Shown here one piece after another: positions 34,201 to 45,078 of a DNA stretch of 64,000 bases. The position numbers and the translations under genes are program-made. The notes below the pieces were generated by a model that did not search any database, was not told where the DNA came from, and saw only the letters and a program-made list of their open reading frames with translations. Origin of the DNA: Diplodia intermedia (taxonomy: Eukaryota; Ascomycota; Dothideomycetes; Botryosphaeriales; Botryosphaeriaceae); contig JAKEKT010000111.1 in the NCBI GenBank assembly GCA_021495925.1, positions 1 to 64,000 on the forward strand. Reading direction: 5' to 3'. The first letter of the stretch is position 1; the number at the start of each line of letters is the position of its first letter.

Positions 34201-37200
34201 CTGCGCTACTGGTGCCGAATAATGATACGTCATCAGCTCTAGCACCTTTCAACTTACGTTGTTTGCCTTTCTTCTCCTCTCTGAAGGTATCGACTACTTG
34301 GGTACCGTCCTTGCTAAGACCGTACCTTTCCGTTAAAGTGGAGATAGCCAGGTCGACCTTTCCGCCGCTCCCCCGTAGAACATTCTGAATACTTGGCTCC
34401 TCAACAAAGAATGGGAGTGCCTGGGCAATGACATCCACAGGTGAAGGCCGCATTGGTTCCTGGTCCGAGTGAAAGCCGATGTTTGGGCATTCCTCGTCCA
34501 CCCTCTCGGGTGAAACCGCTTGTTCAACCATGGCATCCACCTCCATTGGTTCCGTTGTACCGGGAGCAGGGACAGGCTGAGTATCAGTTACAACCACTGA
34601 TTCAGAGCTGTCGCTAGCTGATGTAGAAGAGTCAAGCTTGGATGTCTTAGATCCAACAGCGTCTGATTTCTTCGATTCCACCTCTGACTGACTAGTTTGT
34701 TCCACGGGGTGACATCTCAGCGTTGGCGTTGCTGCATCGTTCTGTGCTCGTTCTCCCTTGAGCGAATCTGAAGACTCCCGATCGGTACTGTGGGACTCCC
34801 TCCAGCCCTCTCCCTTCACCAGGTCAGCAGGCGGTAATGCGGCTGGTGGGTCTGAACGTGTCTTCACAGTGCCATCTCGTACATCATCCTGCAGTGCCGT
34901 TACCGAAAGCTCTGATTCAGTCTCTGAGGGGTCAGTTGAGTCATCCTCCGTGTCCTGGTCATTGCGAGCTTGCGACGCACTCGGCTGCTGCACGGAATGG
35001 TTGCCGAACCGCAACGGTGTCGGGCCAGCATGCATAATCGTCTTGCTCAAACTCGAAAATTTCTTGCCTGATTTTCCCACATCCGATTCAGAATCAGAAT
35101 CAGAAGACGAAGACGACGATGACGATGATGAGGACTCTGAACTGCTCGGGGAAAACGTAGGCGGCTCAGTCGGAGGCTCCTTCACGGGTTGTTCTTTTAG
35201 CTTTGGGGGTAACAGCCTCAGAATCGAGGGTGTTCGATGGGGAACTTGGCTTTGGGAATTCTCGAAGCCATAAGAGGACCCAGACGGACGCTGATCTGAG
35301 AGTTGGGAAAAGCTTGTTGGCGTCGGTCCCGGTTTCTCCCAGGAATCATCTTGCGCTCCTATTAAGTCTTCGTCGCTCGAGTCCGTTTCCGATTCTTGCA
35401 CGTCAGAACTGCTCTCGGAGGCGGCGGTCTTCTGCGTATTTTCAGCCTCAGATTCAAAGTCCTCTGCTTCGGAATCGGATGGCTGCGGTGTGGTTTCGAG
35501 CTCTACGGCTTTGAAGTCCTTCCTTTCTCCTTTCTCCGGCGATTGGTTCTTCTGTGGCGTGTCACAGACTTCAGAGGGTCCAGCAGCCTCGAACTCAAAC
35601 CCCAGCGGCTCAAAGTCTGTAGCGGTAGCTTCGTTGTCATCATCACTTTCACTCTTCGATGAGTCTGGGACCATAGACGGCGGCGAGTCTGCGGACTCGT
35701 CGAGGTTCTCCTGCTCTACCACACTCTCTCGAAGCCTCGCTTTCTTCCTGCTTTGTTGTCCAATGTTGACTCCGGCATCGTGGACAGGTGACACGACCGC
35801 GTCGGCAGGAGATGCATCCTCCAATGCCATAGAGGGTGTATAAGCCAATCGATGACTTTCAATCTGAGCGACAGGGGTGCTGCTCCGCTCATCATCAGAT
35901 CCGGAACTAGCGTTCATATAGAGCTCATGCTGGCCTCTGATAGAGTCAACGGCTCGCTTAATGTCTAGGGAGGGGTCCATGATGGCCTGGGACAGACGGG
36001 ACTTTCCTGGAATTGGGCTTGTGCTAGTGACGTCGCCAGAGGGAGAAGAAGACCATTTTCTCTTTAGAGTTGACGGTTGCGTAGCGCTTGCGGAGGACTG
36101 GTCCGCGATGGCCTGCTCTTTTCGACGCCTTTTGTTGTCCTTTGAGCTAGGAATATCAGGCAGCGGTATCGAGGCTGAGGACTTGGAGGTGAGACCGCGT
36201 GGAGAATTATTCAATCGGAAGTCTCCTGCTATCTCAACACAATCCTCCATCATCTTAGACCTCCGAGACTCCGCCGTCGTGTGGCTTCTATCGACACTCG
36301 AGGCAGGCGTCTTCGCATTGTGCTGGTGCGGCAATTGAAGATCAGTAGCAGAGAGCGTACTTTCCGTATTTCCAACCTTGGTATTCTCCGTCTTTTTCTT
36401 GTTCTTCTTCGCCCCCCTATTGTGCTTCTTCCCCCCCATCCTGTCTACCTGATTTCCTGTCCTCTTTTGGTCCACGTCGGCAACTCTTGAAAGTGGAGGC
36501 CCAAAGCTATTGGGGCTGTTAAGCGGGGCCGTAACTTCGAATTTCTCCGAGGTTTTCTGGCTATGCTTTTGGCTGGCCTTTTGCTTGTGCAGCGCCTTGT
36601 CCACTTTGCTCTTCATCCTAGAGTTTTGAGAATGACTATACGGGGATGGACTCTGAGCTTGATGGTTGCGTTTGAGTTTCTTCTTAGGAGGAAGGTTTGA
36701 ATAATCATTTCGGCCATCATATGTCTTTGACAGCTGCTTCGTAGCCTTCCACTTTTGCTTGTCCGAAGTAGCGACATTCGAAGTAGCATGAGATTCCGAG
36801 GCTCCATCTTCCACGACAATGTTGTGACGATCTTGTTCATCGTAGGCATTGTCCACAACGGAGGGTTCTCTCTTCCTCTTCTTCTGCTTCTTCTGCGAAG
36901 GCCCGTGTTTATCCTCGGAATTCTCTGGGACAGCGTTGGGAATGTACTGAGCAGGCAGAGATGCGACAGCTTTCGGCTCTCTGGCTACTGTGCTGCCGTT
37001 TTGTTCTTGCGGGCCCTTCTTCTTCTTGTCCTTCTTTTTCTTTGACCTTTTCTTGTCCTCGTTGCCACCATCGACGGGTTCTGCCTTTCCATTTGCACCA
37101 AAGCTTGGTGCAACCGGGTCCTGTGACAAGGCTAAATCGGCTATACCAAGCTCTGACTCTATGTCCTTCTTCACCGGGCCAGAGACGGCAGCGCTAGCTT

Positions 37201-37681
37201 CTCTCACGCACTCATCAACCACGCTATTGGCTAATCCCTTCTTCTTCGCGTGTGCGCGCACGTCACCCAAATACTTCGTAACCATTTCGCCTCTCAATGT
37301 TCCCTTATGCTTCCGCAGCAGCTCATGATTTCGAGCATACTGCAATACGCTGGGTTTGTGCAACGATGTCTGGAGAATTGGCGGTAGCTTCGACACTTCG
37401 ATCACATCGATGGGGAACGGCGGTGGCGGCGACGTTGCGGATGTTGTCGAAGAGAGCTTCGGGATTTGGGGGGATGCGGACTGCTGCTTCTGTCGCCCGA
37501 GCCGCGAGGGCGCAGCGGGTGGGGTGGGTTGCGACGGTGGCGCGTCGCTGGCGGCGAAGGATAGCGAGGAGTACGACGGGCGGGGGCGGCGAGCGGGCGT
37601 GGACGCGTCGGGGCGTTTTTTCTTGGGGGTTTTATGGAACGGCGCCTTCGCATGCGCAGATCCGCCGTTGGTGTGCGCCAT
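31277..37681 (-). CDS. Giant protein with C-terminal MBD4-like HhH-GPD DNA glycosylase
   Basis: Single open frame of 2134 residues. The fold at about 1680-1870 is a base-excision glycosylase of the HhH-GPD class: FGLIQEELAHRPFQLLIAV, MFLNKTKG, LGLQNVRAIKLIEFAKRWL, the hairpin LPGCGPYALDSWRIFC with the catalytic Asp near residue 1815, then EWKRVRPGDKELRAFLRWMW. The last two blocks match MBD4, which removes T or U from T:G and U:G mismatches made by cytosine deamination. No methyl-CpG-binding domain is visible. The first 1650 residues are mostly low complexity (Lys/Ser/Glu-rich, a poly-Ser run near 848-862) with a helical block at about 88-165 and a UBA/CUE-like helical segment near 1075-1124. 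Nuclear localisation is likely from many KKKR patches. The glycosylase domain is firm; the N-terminal reading is descriptive only. Confidence 0.9.
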   Translation of the reverse strand: MAHTNGGSAHAKAPFHKTPKKKRPDASTPARRPRPSYSSLSFAASDAPPSQPTPPAAPSRLGRQKQQSASPQIPKLSSTTSATSPPPPFPIDVIEVSKLPPILQTSLHKPSVLQYARNHELLRKHKGTLRGEMVTKYLGDVRAHAKKKGLANSVVDECVREASAAVSGPVKKDIESELGIADLALSQDPVAPSFGANGKAEPVDGGNEDKKRSKKKKDKKKKGPQEQNGSTVAREPKAVASLPAQYIPNAVPENSEDKHGPSQKKQKKRKREPSVVDNAYDEQDRHNIVVEDGASESHATSNVATSDKQKWKATKQLSKTYDGRNDYSNLPPKKKLKRNHQAQSPSPYSHSQNSRMKSKVDKALHKQKASQKHSQKTSEKFEVTAPLNSPNSFGPPLSRVADVDQKRTGNQVDRMGGKKHNRGAKKNKKKTENTKVGNTESTLSATDLQLPHQHNAKTPASSVDRSHTTAESRRSKMMEDCVEIAGDFRLNNSPRGLTSKSSASIPLPDIPSSKDNKRRRKEQAIADQSSASATQPSTLKRKWSSSPSGDVTSTSPIPGKSRLSQAIMDPSLDIKRAVDSIRGQHELYMNASSGSDDERSSTPVAQIESHRLAYTPSMALEDASPADAVVSPVHDAGVNIGQQSRKKARLRESVVEQENLDESADSPPSMVPDSSKSESDDDNEATATDFEPLGFEFEAAGPSEVCDTPQKNQSPEKGERKDFKAVELETTPQPSDSEAEDFESEAENTQKTAASESSSDVQESETDSSDEDLIGAQDDSWEKPGPTPTSFSQLSDQRPSGSSYGFENSQSQVPHRTPSILRLLPPKLKEQPVKEPPTEPPTFSPSSSESSSSSSSSSSSDSDSESDVGKSGKKFSSLSKTIMHAGPTPLRFGNHSVQQPSASQARNDQDTEDDSTDPSETESELSVTALQDDVRDGTVKTRSDPPAALPPADLVKGEGWRESHSTDRESSDSLKGERAQNDAATPTLRCHPVEQTSQSEVESKKSDAVGSKTSKLDSSTSASDSSESVVVTDTQPVPAPGTTEPMEVDAMVEQAVSPERVDEECPNIGFHSDQEPMRPSPVDVIAQALPFFVEEPSIQNVLRGSGGKVDLAISTLTERYGLSKDGTQVVDTFREEKKGKQRKLKGARADDVSLFGTSSAALEGDEGPNQDSAEKRWKQSGTLSSHFNTQKRPPPPKERQCRPETAQSLSPKENSLGRARKSTPQSPAVEDQPFLGFVRRRSQKAAKPLPRRVETNQLPPPESPSESEELDEKPAGHDMPFNSPVTRSQSRTKLSATDASASPLTLSGPSRTGSNDSIGNRSGLRSSSTKRSAVTKEAKSISSPASETGSVGRFVCVKILKKPQSLQADKVLTYDAYDHEDEEDPLPEDDHRYKKGDQQAASMQDDSDAGESDGKERNNEDDLVADMGEDSATEEDDSVADEATPSRPVHSVHFGQVADPVDFGDVVHDADNGSGDDESEFNGFSIEDESTDAKGPEADDNQEYECDSTLRRINEAEQPMSSDRSSSVDDSRPEQLHKNARIASTRRWDTMSPPKTLAQSIDRSRRGTSEDYPWISGGRRDASVGSTKPKSQFPGSGAVQLPSIPSGPEIMKEQSDLDSRASSYDHEPKGFLRPDGSLSAQKRRTSLRSPHFASTPDPLKTGRPPAGTVSSLPFPSVKASRFGLIQEELAHRPFQLLIAVMFLNKTKGSSAIPKFRQFIAQYPTPDDLAHANVLDITAMLRPLGLQNVRAIKLIEFAKRWLLDPPQSGRRHRSPNYPTKGVQRDIKPGEILDDADPRTAAYEIAHLPGCGPYALDSWRIFCRDALRGVALDWNGGGAGDEGFEPEWKRVRPGDKELRAFLRWMWLRDGWMWDPETGERNLANSEEVKVAEEKWRWDQGSGEDVWIEGGVDKSEAIAEGARDPDAALSPNSPARDHGFHGFVEGDEAGTSTSDTDSTDGLPGVGSYEGDSSSQLAAAQLVREASLSQSRLLTQASANQPIPRSPFPTSVASVIGDGEVTENVTDSETGTSTDDDDATSDRDGGSSPCAPLAGMARMFRRWEREAKWYFSGEVDETPQPESPTKRVAGEADGANKVEIDSLSSPIEYRSGDEGHEDGDVAMEGVGEGSARQASPEL

Positions 37682-38578
37682 GACGGGGTTGTAGAAGAGG
37701 CGGATGACGCAGCCGTTGAGTTGAAAGCGCGGTAGAAGTGCGAGTTGTTCGGTGCAAATGAAGGCTGGATGTCCGCCCCGTCACGTCTCACCGGGAAAGA
37801 GCTCTGTGACAGGAGCCGAGGAGCTGTCGCTGGAGTGGCTTTGGTGTCTGCGCGGGTGAAAGGAGCTCACAAGACCGACGATGCGGGCGGCGGTTGCAAC
37901 TGCACCGGGCGCAGGCGACGAGGCATTGAAGTTGCGGAAGGCGGTGCCCAAAGTGCTCACAGATCGAGGACAACGGTTGTCGCCCCGCACATGAAGATCT
38001 TGAGCAACGCAGGGTGCCGCTGTTTGGGTGTGTGGTGAAGAGCTCGCGGGGCAGAGCTGGCTCCGATCGGGTGCAAAAGCAACGGACAAGTGACGCGAGA
38101 ACGCGACGTCACGCCTGGGGCCCGTGCTCAGCCCGTCTTGGCGCGCGCTGCTCGGCCTCCACCCTCCCATCAACTCCGTCTCAACTCTCATCTACCTACA
38201 TTCAGCGCCAAGCTTCAGAATCACAGTCACGTGTATGCTCCCGCCGAAGTATGTCCTCAAATTTAACGCCATTCTAGAAGTCCTCATAAACTCGTAGCTC
38301 ATCTAAAGGCAAGTGCCCTCTTGCATTCTCCACACCCGCTCGATGCATGCGTGATCAGGAAAAGCCGGAATTTACAGCGCCACTCGCCATGCTGATGCCC
38401 ACATACCGCCATCACCGCCTTCGAGACCGCGCGTATTGCCTCCGCGCGTACTTGCCTCAGGAATGTCTAGTTTCTACTTTTGCATACGCAAAGCCTACAT
38501 ACAGCTGCGCAAAAGAGGTACTCGTACAAAGAAGTTGAATGAAATGTGCCGTCCGACCTCACCAGCAGCGATGAAGCC
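37682..38578. promoter_or_regulatory. Upstream region of the MBD4-like gene
   Basis: 897 bp between its start codon and the stop of the trehalose subunit gene, both on the minus strand. No coding signal or clear core motif. Confidence 0.4.
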
Positions 38579-41498
38579 TTAGTCTGAAAGCTTGGCCAGT
38601 TTCTGGAGAACCGACAGAAGGCCTGTAGATGCGTCAATTCTCGTTGTGGGGACCAGGGCGATAGTCAACTCACCAGTCGTGCCTTGGGTCAGAGTGGCCA
38701 TGGCTTCCGTGTTCCTTGTGCCGACGCTGACCGTCGTCACGTCCCGAATCACGCCCGTCGTAGCAAGCTTGTTAGCCCAGCGGAAGATGACCTCATCCTC
38801 GCGGTCGTCGCCCGCAACGAGGAGGAAGTCGGCCGGAGAGCTCGCTCCCTTGTCGAGGTTGTTCTTGTGCAGCTTGTTGAAAATGTGCGTCGCGGCGCTA
38901 CCCTTGCTCCAGTCAAGTGGCTCGATCAAGATGCTCTTGTCGATTGGCACAGCGTGCACGTGGGCCGACTCGCAAACATCGTTGATATGAGTCGCGCATT
39001 CTCCTGCCTGGGTAGCAGCAGCGTCGAAGTCGTCTGCTTTGTCGTAGTGGAAGAACAGGGAGCAGTGGCGCTCTTCGAGCCAGCTACCCTCCACTCGCTC
39101 CAGGTAGTATTGAAGGATACCCTTGACGCTATCTTTCCATTCGTCAACCTTCGACGTGTCGGCGAATGCCGTCCAGCCTTCCTTGCCAAACTCGCGCACG
39201 AAGCATCCATTCTCGGCAATGATGCCCAGACCAGGCACGCGGCTGAACAGACGTTCAAGTTCCTCAGGAGTACGGCCACTCATGACATAGACAATATTCT
39301 TGTCATCCATCAAGATCTCATTGAGGGCATCAATGACCCGCTGTGGGCTGGTCATGATGATGCTTGTCGGAGAGCCGTAAGACGCAAGCGTGCCTTCGTA
39401 ATCCAAGATGAAGATGCGGCGTTCAGATCCTTTGTATCTCTCGCACAGCTGGTGAACCGAAAGGCGTGGAATCGACATCGTGTCGCGCATGAAGTGTTCC
39501 TCATGAACTCTGGCGAGAGTCTTGGTCAAGGTAGTGCACCAGTACTCACCAGTGTGGTGCATCACTACGTTGCGGAGTCTGGTGTATCTCCGTTCCTTCT
39601 CATCCGGATCCATCTCCAACGCAGTCTTGATCGCTTCAGCACACTTCTGGTAGTCCCAAGGGTTGACAGAGAGCTCGTGACCGTTGAAGATAGACGCGCT
39701 GCCCGTGAACTCGCTGAGAATCAGCGGTCCGCATTTCTTCTCGCTGGCTTTACCATCCTGGCAAGCGATGTACTCATGCGCTGTAAGGTTCATGCCTTCG
39801 CGAAGACTTGTGATCATCAAGGCATCAGCAACGGACAACAATGCCAAGTACTGGGAGAATGAAATGTCTTGTCTTAGGAACACAAGTGGCTGGTGCGCCA
39901 GAGTCGAGTGCGTCGACTCAATGCGAGTCACGATGTCCGAGACCGTCATGGCTAACTCGGAGTTCTCGGTCGTCGACGTAGCGACCTGAATCATGACAAC
40001 CTTGATAGAAACGTGTCAATAGCAGCTGAACTTGGCCCCCCGAGGCTGGGGTGGTGCCAACTCACCTTCTCGCGATACTCAGGGTATTTGTTGAGGAAGA
40101 GCTCAAACGCCAGCAACTTCTGTCGAACACCGCGGACAGCATCCAACTTGTCCCGGGCGACAATGAGCTGTTTACCCTTGTAGCGTTCCTGCATGACCTG
40201 AATCCACTCCTTGACGCTGGGATCTTCGCGAGCAGCTTCCAAGCCCTTGGGGTCGATGCCAATGGGCAGCCAAGCCACGTTGACGAAGCGGTTCTCCAGC
40301 TGAACACCGTCGTTGGTAGCCTCTACCACAAGAATGCGACTGCAGGTCTGAAGGAAGTGGTGTGCGTACTCGCGCGACTGGAATGCGACGAGGTTCGCGC
40401 CGAGCATGCCTTCTAGAAGCTGTTTGCGCACAGCCAGGCATCGGAAAACCTCAGACGACGGGAAGGCCGTGTGCATGAAAAAGCCGATCTGTGCGTCGGG
40501 AAGCTTCTTCCTGACCATGCCCGGGACAAGCAGAAGATGATAGTCGTGAATCCAAATGATATCGCCACGCTTGTAGCTCTTCACAATCTTGTCCGCAAAC
40601 GCTTGGTTGACATGCTCATAGTAGATCCACGAATGGTCTTCATAGGCCTTGCTCTTAGGGTGGTCGGGAATCTGGTAATGGAAGACGGGCCAGAGGATGG
40701 TCTTGCAGTAGTGGGCGTAGTGACCGTCGAAGTCGTTATCGTCAACCCATACGGCAAGAGCGTCGTACTCGGACTCGAGCTTTTCATGAATCTCGTCCTT
40801 CTTGCCGTCGTTGAGCGCGTCGGTGGGAAAGCCCACGGTGCCGACCCAGAAGACGTCCTCCATGGTGCCAGTAGTGATGGCGGCGCGAACAGCATTCGCT
40901 AGGCCACCATTGCCCTGGACAGCCGGTTCCACAGTCCAGTCTGAAGACCAGCGCTGCCTGGAACCACTAGAGTTCCGGGAGATGCTGCTTATGCTCGCCC
41001 TCTTCGGCGAGCGGCGCGACTTGCGCTGAGCAAGACCCTCCTGTTGCTTCGAGTATTTCAGGATGTCATCGGGAGGTGGAGCGGCAGCGCGCGAGCGCGG
41101 CTGGTTAAAGAAGAGGCCACTGCCCCATTCGGGGACGTGAGCGTCACTGCGAACGAGCGACCTGGGGTCGTGTGGCTTGGGGAAGTGTGTCTGGACGCTC
41201 GGCTGCACTTGCGCGAAGAACTCCTCATGCCTTGCACTCGCGGATGGGGTGGCGGGCGGTGTAGGCTGGGCGAAGAGACTAGCCTTCTGCTCCTTCAAAT
41301 CAGGGTTGCTGTCCATGCGCGTCACGGCGCGAGGTGGCGGGCTTGGGCGCCGGCTGGCTGGCGACGGGAGCTCATGGAAATCGATGGTGTACGGCAAGAA
41401 GCTATAGGATGGCGTGAGTCAGTGAAAGCGGCGGAGGAGCGGGCAGCTGCAAGTGAGCACGGGGCGTGTACTCACAGCGACACCACAAATGTTGGCAT
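38579..41498 (-). CDS. Trehalose-6-phosphate synthase/phosphatase complex subunit (Tsl1/Tps3 type)
   Basis: Large cytosolic subunit of the trehalose synthase complex. 926 residues, three exons: 41498-41476, 41401-40066 and 40000-38579. Exon 1 supplies MPTFVVSL, joining FLPYTIDFHE, the family's N-terminal block. The glycosyltransferase-20 half shows HDYHLLLVPG and MHTAFPSSEVFRCL, but the Tps1 substrate block DRLDYIKG reads DKLDAVRG. The phosphatase half (from about residue 650) has motif I as LDYEGTLAS instead of DYDGT, so the second Asp, the acid/base of HAD phosphatases, is Glu; SGRT and GDDREDE are kept. Changes in both halves point to a regulatory subunit rather than Tps1 or Tps2, and the length fits. 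Residual phosphatase activity cannot be excluded. Confidence 0.9.
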
Positions 41499-44400
41499 GG
41501 CGGATACGGGCGGGCAGCTGCGGCCCAGGTAGTAGTTGGGATAGAAAAGTGGCGGACCAGGTGTCGGAGGCGCGACGTCAGACAGAAAGGCAGCACGCTG
41601 CGAGGAAGCAGAGGGCCGAGCGGCGGGTGGGAGAGGAAGAAATGAGCAATTGGGAGGTTGAGGGAGAGGGGCGGTTGGCAGGGTGAGCGGGCAGGTCGAG
41701 AAGAAGGAATCCAAGCAAGCAAGAGCGCAGCGTCGTTGCTTCTCGCTTTCGTCACGGGTGGTCCGAGCGAGGACTCTCTACCTAAAAACAACGTTTGGGG
41801 CGGCAGGGATGTGCGGCCCGGGGCCAGTGCTACTACTACCTAGGTGTGCAGCGCCTGCAACGGCAGCCCGCAACCCAGCACGCTAGGTACGAAGTAGGAG
41901 CCAGCTGCTCAGCTCGCAAACGGTGCTCGTCCACGGCCGATCAAGGTCTCGCCCGGATTAGCCCCAGCCTGAGCCCGACCGCCGCGCGCGCTGCGCCCTG
42001 CTTTTGCCCGACGCAGCGCAGCATCAAGATGACGCAGTGCGTCGCACGCGGCAAGTGGGCGTGCTGGACCAGGTCGTCGCTGAAATAATTCAGGCCGATG
42101 CAGGCTTCGATGCCAGCGCGACGCCTGCGATCGCCAGGCACGGAGGGTGCTGCGCGCCGGACATCAGCCTGCATGCCGGGCACCCGCATCTCGATGGGAC
42201 TTTCCCATGCCGTGCTGCCGGCCGCTTGCCATTTCGCATGCTGCGCCTGCCCCGCAGATGCGATTCTCACCGACAGACGTCGCACGCCTTACTGTGAGAG
42301 CACTGCCTGAGACAGCGCGGCGCCCACGTGCGCCTGCCGTTCCGGTGCGTCGCCGGTTTCCGCGCGCTTCTGTCGCCCGCCACCACCTGCATTGTCGCAC
42401 CACTCCCCTGCCGCCGACCTTTCGAGAAGCTTCGCGTCCGAGCACACGCGGACTAGCCGCCTGTCGATGCGCTGCCGGCTGCATTCCGGAATGCTGGCCA
42501 CACATTTGTCCAGCGTGGGCGTACATCGACGGTGTAGCGCAGGGCATCCTCGCCTATTGGGTGTAGCGAACCATCTCGAAGCAAGAACATCTGCGCATCG
42601 GTTCCAGCGACCGGAAAGCCAGCGCGCGTCAGAGCATATTTGGCAAGGGTCTTGTCCGACTGGCCGGTGCCAACCGCAGAGGCTTGCTTGTCCAAAGACG
42701 GCCGCCATCTGCTGCCATTCGAGACACTGCGCTTTCCACACGGCCACACGGCAGGTACCAACCGCCTCCTTCGTCACTTGTGCCAATCCGGAGGCTGTTC
42801 CCCATTGCACAGTGAGCAGTGAGTTGGGCACTGCTTGTCTCTTCCACATAAGGTTCGGGGCGGTTGCCTGTGCCAGCGTACCTGATGCGCCAATCATTGA
42901 ACGTTGCCCCTGGGAACGACGTTACAAGCACGTTGGAAGGGTTCACCAACACATGGGCCGTAGGCTCTTGGAAACTCCGGAATGGAATGTGTTTCGAAAC
43001 AGTACGAGCTATCCCCGATGCATTCCAATCAACAGATAAGGAGAATCGCCATCAGCGTCGTCACCGTCGTCACCGTCGGATTTTCTGCAGATGAGACATC
43101 ATGAGTGCACTACGCGGGAGCGTAGCAGCCGTCCTACTATGTCCCTATCGTGGGCTCAATTCCGCAATGCCTCTTGGCACCCAGAAAGGAAATACTGTGC
43201 CACGACTCGTTCCGGTTCAGCCGGGATTTTTCGTGGATAGAAGCGTTGTTTCTTTTCAAAAACAAAGGAGTCGACCGCAAAGTAGGTATGAGAGTGTCGT
43301 GGCTTGCCCGATGTCCACGTAATGTGTTCCTCTGGCTAGGATTGTGCCCACCCGTAATTAGCCAACAAAACCTGCTTTGGCACACAAGATGCTGCGTCAG
43401 ACGACGTTCAGGTTTCACGCAACAGTCTAGGTCACAAAAGCCCCCCTCAACTCAATCATCCGGACGCTCCGTCCAGGGCAGAAATGCACATAATCACCGG
43501 CTACAAGGCTAGACGACATCGCACGACGCGACATTGCTGGCCAACATGACACAGCGAGATCCTGTTTCTTCGACAAAACCTTGCGCGCTGCCTCACCAAC
43601 TTGTGATACTTGGCTTCGCCACGCTGACATATCAGCTAGAATTACTAGGGTTACTCAACTGACATCACACAGTGCTTACAACACACAGCCAACTGGAGCA
43701 TTCCAGTTGCTCAAGTTGGATTCACCGTGGACCTCTTCTACCACCATCAACTGATCAAACATCGTATGATCTCAGCCTTCCATGTGCTCGTACCTGGCTT
43801 GTTGGTCGTACTGGCATATAAATAACTTCGTTGCATCTAGACGGTCTTACTTGGGGAGCTCATCTGAACACTTCTTACTCAAATGACCTCCCTTGGGACG
43901 TGATCGAAGAACATATATATAAACCGAGCACCAACGTCATCCATCGGTGGAAAGCAGCACGAACGGACAACTTTGGCCCCATGCAGTCATCGGATGCGAC
44001 GATCAAAAGCTGCGCAATTGCCGCTTGTAATCCACCCCAGTGTTGGCTGACCACAACAGCAATCAGCATCTCTGCCAGCACTGCCTACGCCTCGCGCTCC
44101 AGCTTCCCCCTTCATCGACTCGAGCAGCCAAGCCCCATTATCCCGAACTCGTACATCTCTTTTTCACAGCATCCCTCCTTCTCCACGTCATCCACCGCAA
44201 TGCAAGACCGGTCCCAAGGCTGGCCGCAAGGCTTCCCGGAAGACATCCTCCCCAGTGACTTTCCCCCGTGCTATTAGCGAGCAGTTGCGCGGGCGCAACG
44301 GGAAACCCACCTCTCCATTCCAAAACCTACATACCGGTGTGCACGCACACCCGGAGATCCGTAACATTCCGCGTCTCAGCGACTGCCAACGTCGCTACTG

Positions 44401-45078
44401 GGGTCCACCACCTCTGCATTTCGTTAAATGCCTAGCAACGCAATTAATAGTCGTCGGAGAAACAACGCACATCGGAACCACACAGAAACGTCACGCGAAG
44501 AGGTGGATTGCAGAACGATCATCTCTTTGTTCGACCTATTCCCCACATCATCCCGTCCGCGACTCCCCGGAACTATCAGATCGAAGGCACGTTTCGTATA
44601 CAGATACAGACATCATACACATTCTTAGCATGTAACTAACCCTCTCCATTCCAATTATCATCAAAGATGCCTGGCAAAGCTTTTTGCGCCCCCTTCCAAA
44701 TGCAATCCCTGATTATTTTCTGAACGCCGTCAGATGGGAAGAAATAGTCATCCGACTCCAAATCCCCATCCCGTCATAGATACAATATATACTCTGAAAC
44801 CCCACCCGCCTGACTAAAACAGTCACCGTGTGTCGTCTGCATGTTATTCGTCATTTGTCGGTGTGTTTGCGTGCCTTCGCAATCGCCTGGGGAAAGAATA
44901 ACCAATTTGACAATGAGATGTAAACACCAGAAACAACAGAAAACACATCACTTTACATGAGAGGGCGTCAAGGAAGAAAACAGCGGTCGTCGGCCCGAAG
45001 AAGATAAAAAGGGCAGCTTGAGCATCCAGCTCAGACGGCCCTCTTCGCCAGGCTTGTCAACACGGGCAAATCCCCGAG
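41499..45078. other. Gene-poor 3.6-kb intergenic region
   Basis: Long frames at 42392-43039 (plus) and 42289-42897 (minus) overlap each other, lack any domain and have Cys/Arg/His-rich composition, so I leave them out. GC drops towards 44,800. It probably holds the trehalose-subunit promoter and a long 3' region of the next gene; a non-coding transcript is possible but not visible from sequence. Confidence 0.4.

Noticed and set aside
38684..39862. 392-codon plus frame
   Set aside because: Exact antisense shadow of the trehalose subunit exon 3, which has clear HAD and GT20 motifs on the minus strand.
42289..43039. Overlapping 215-codon plus and 202-codon minus frames
   Set aside because: Neither has a domain, a plausible splice pattern or coding bias.
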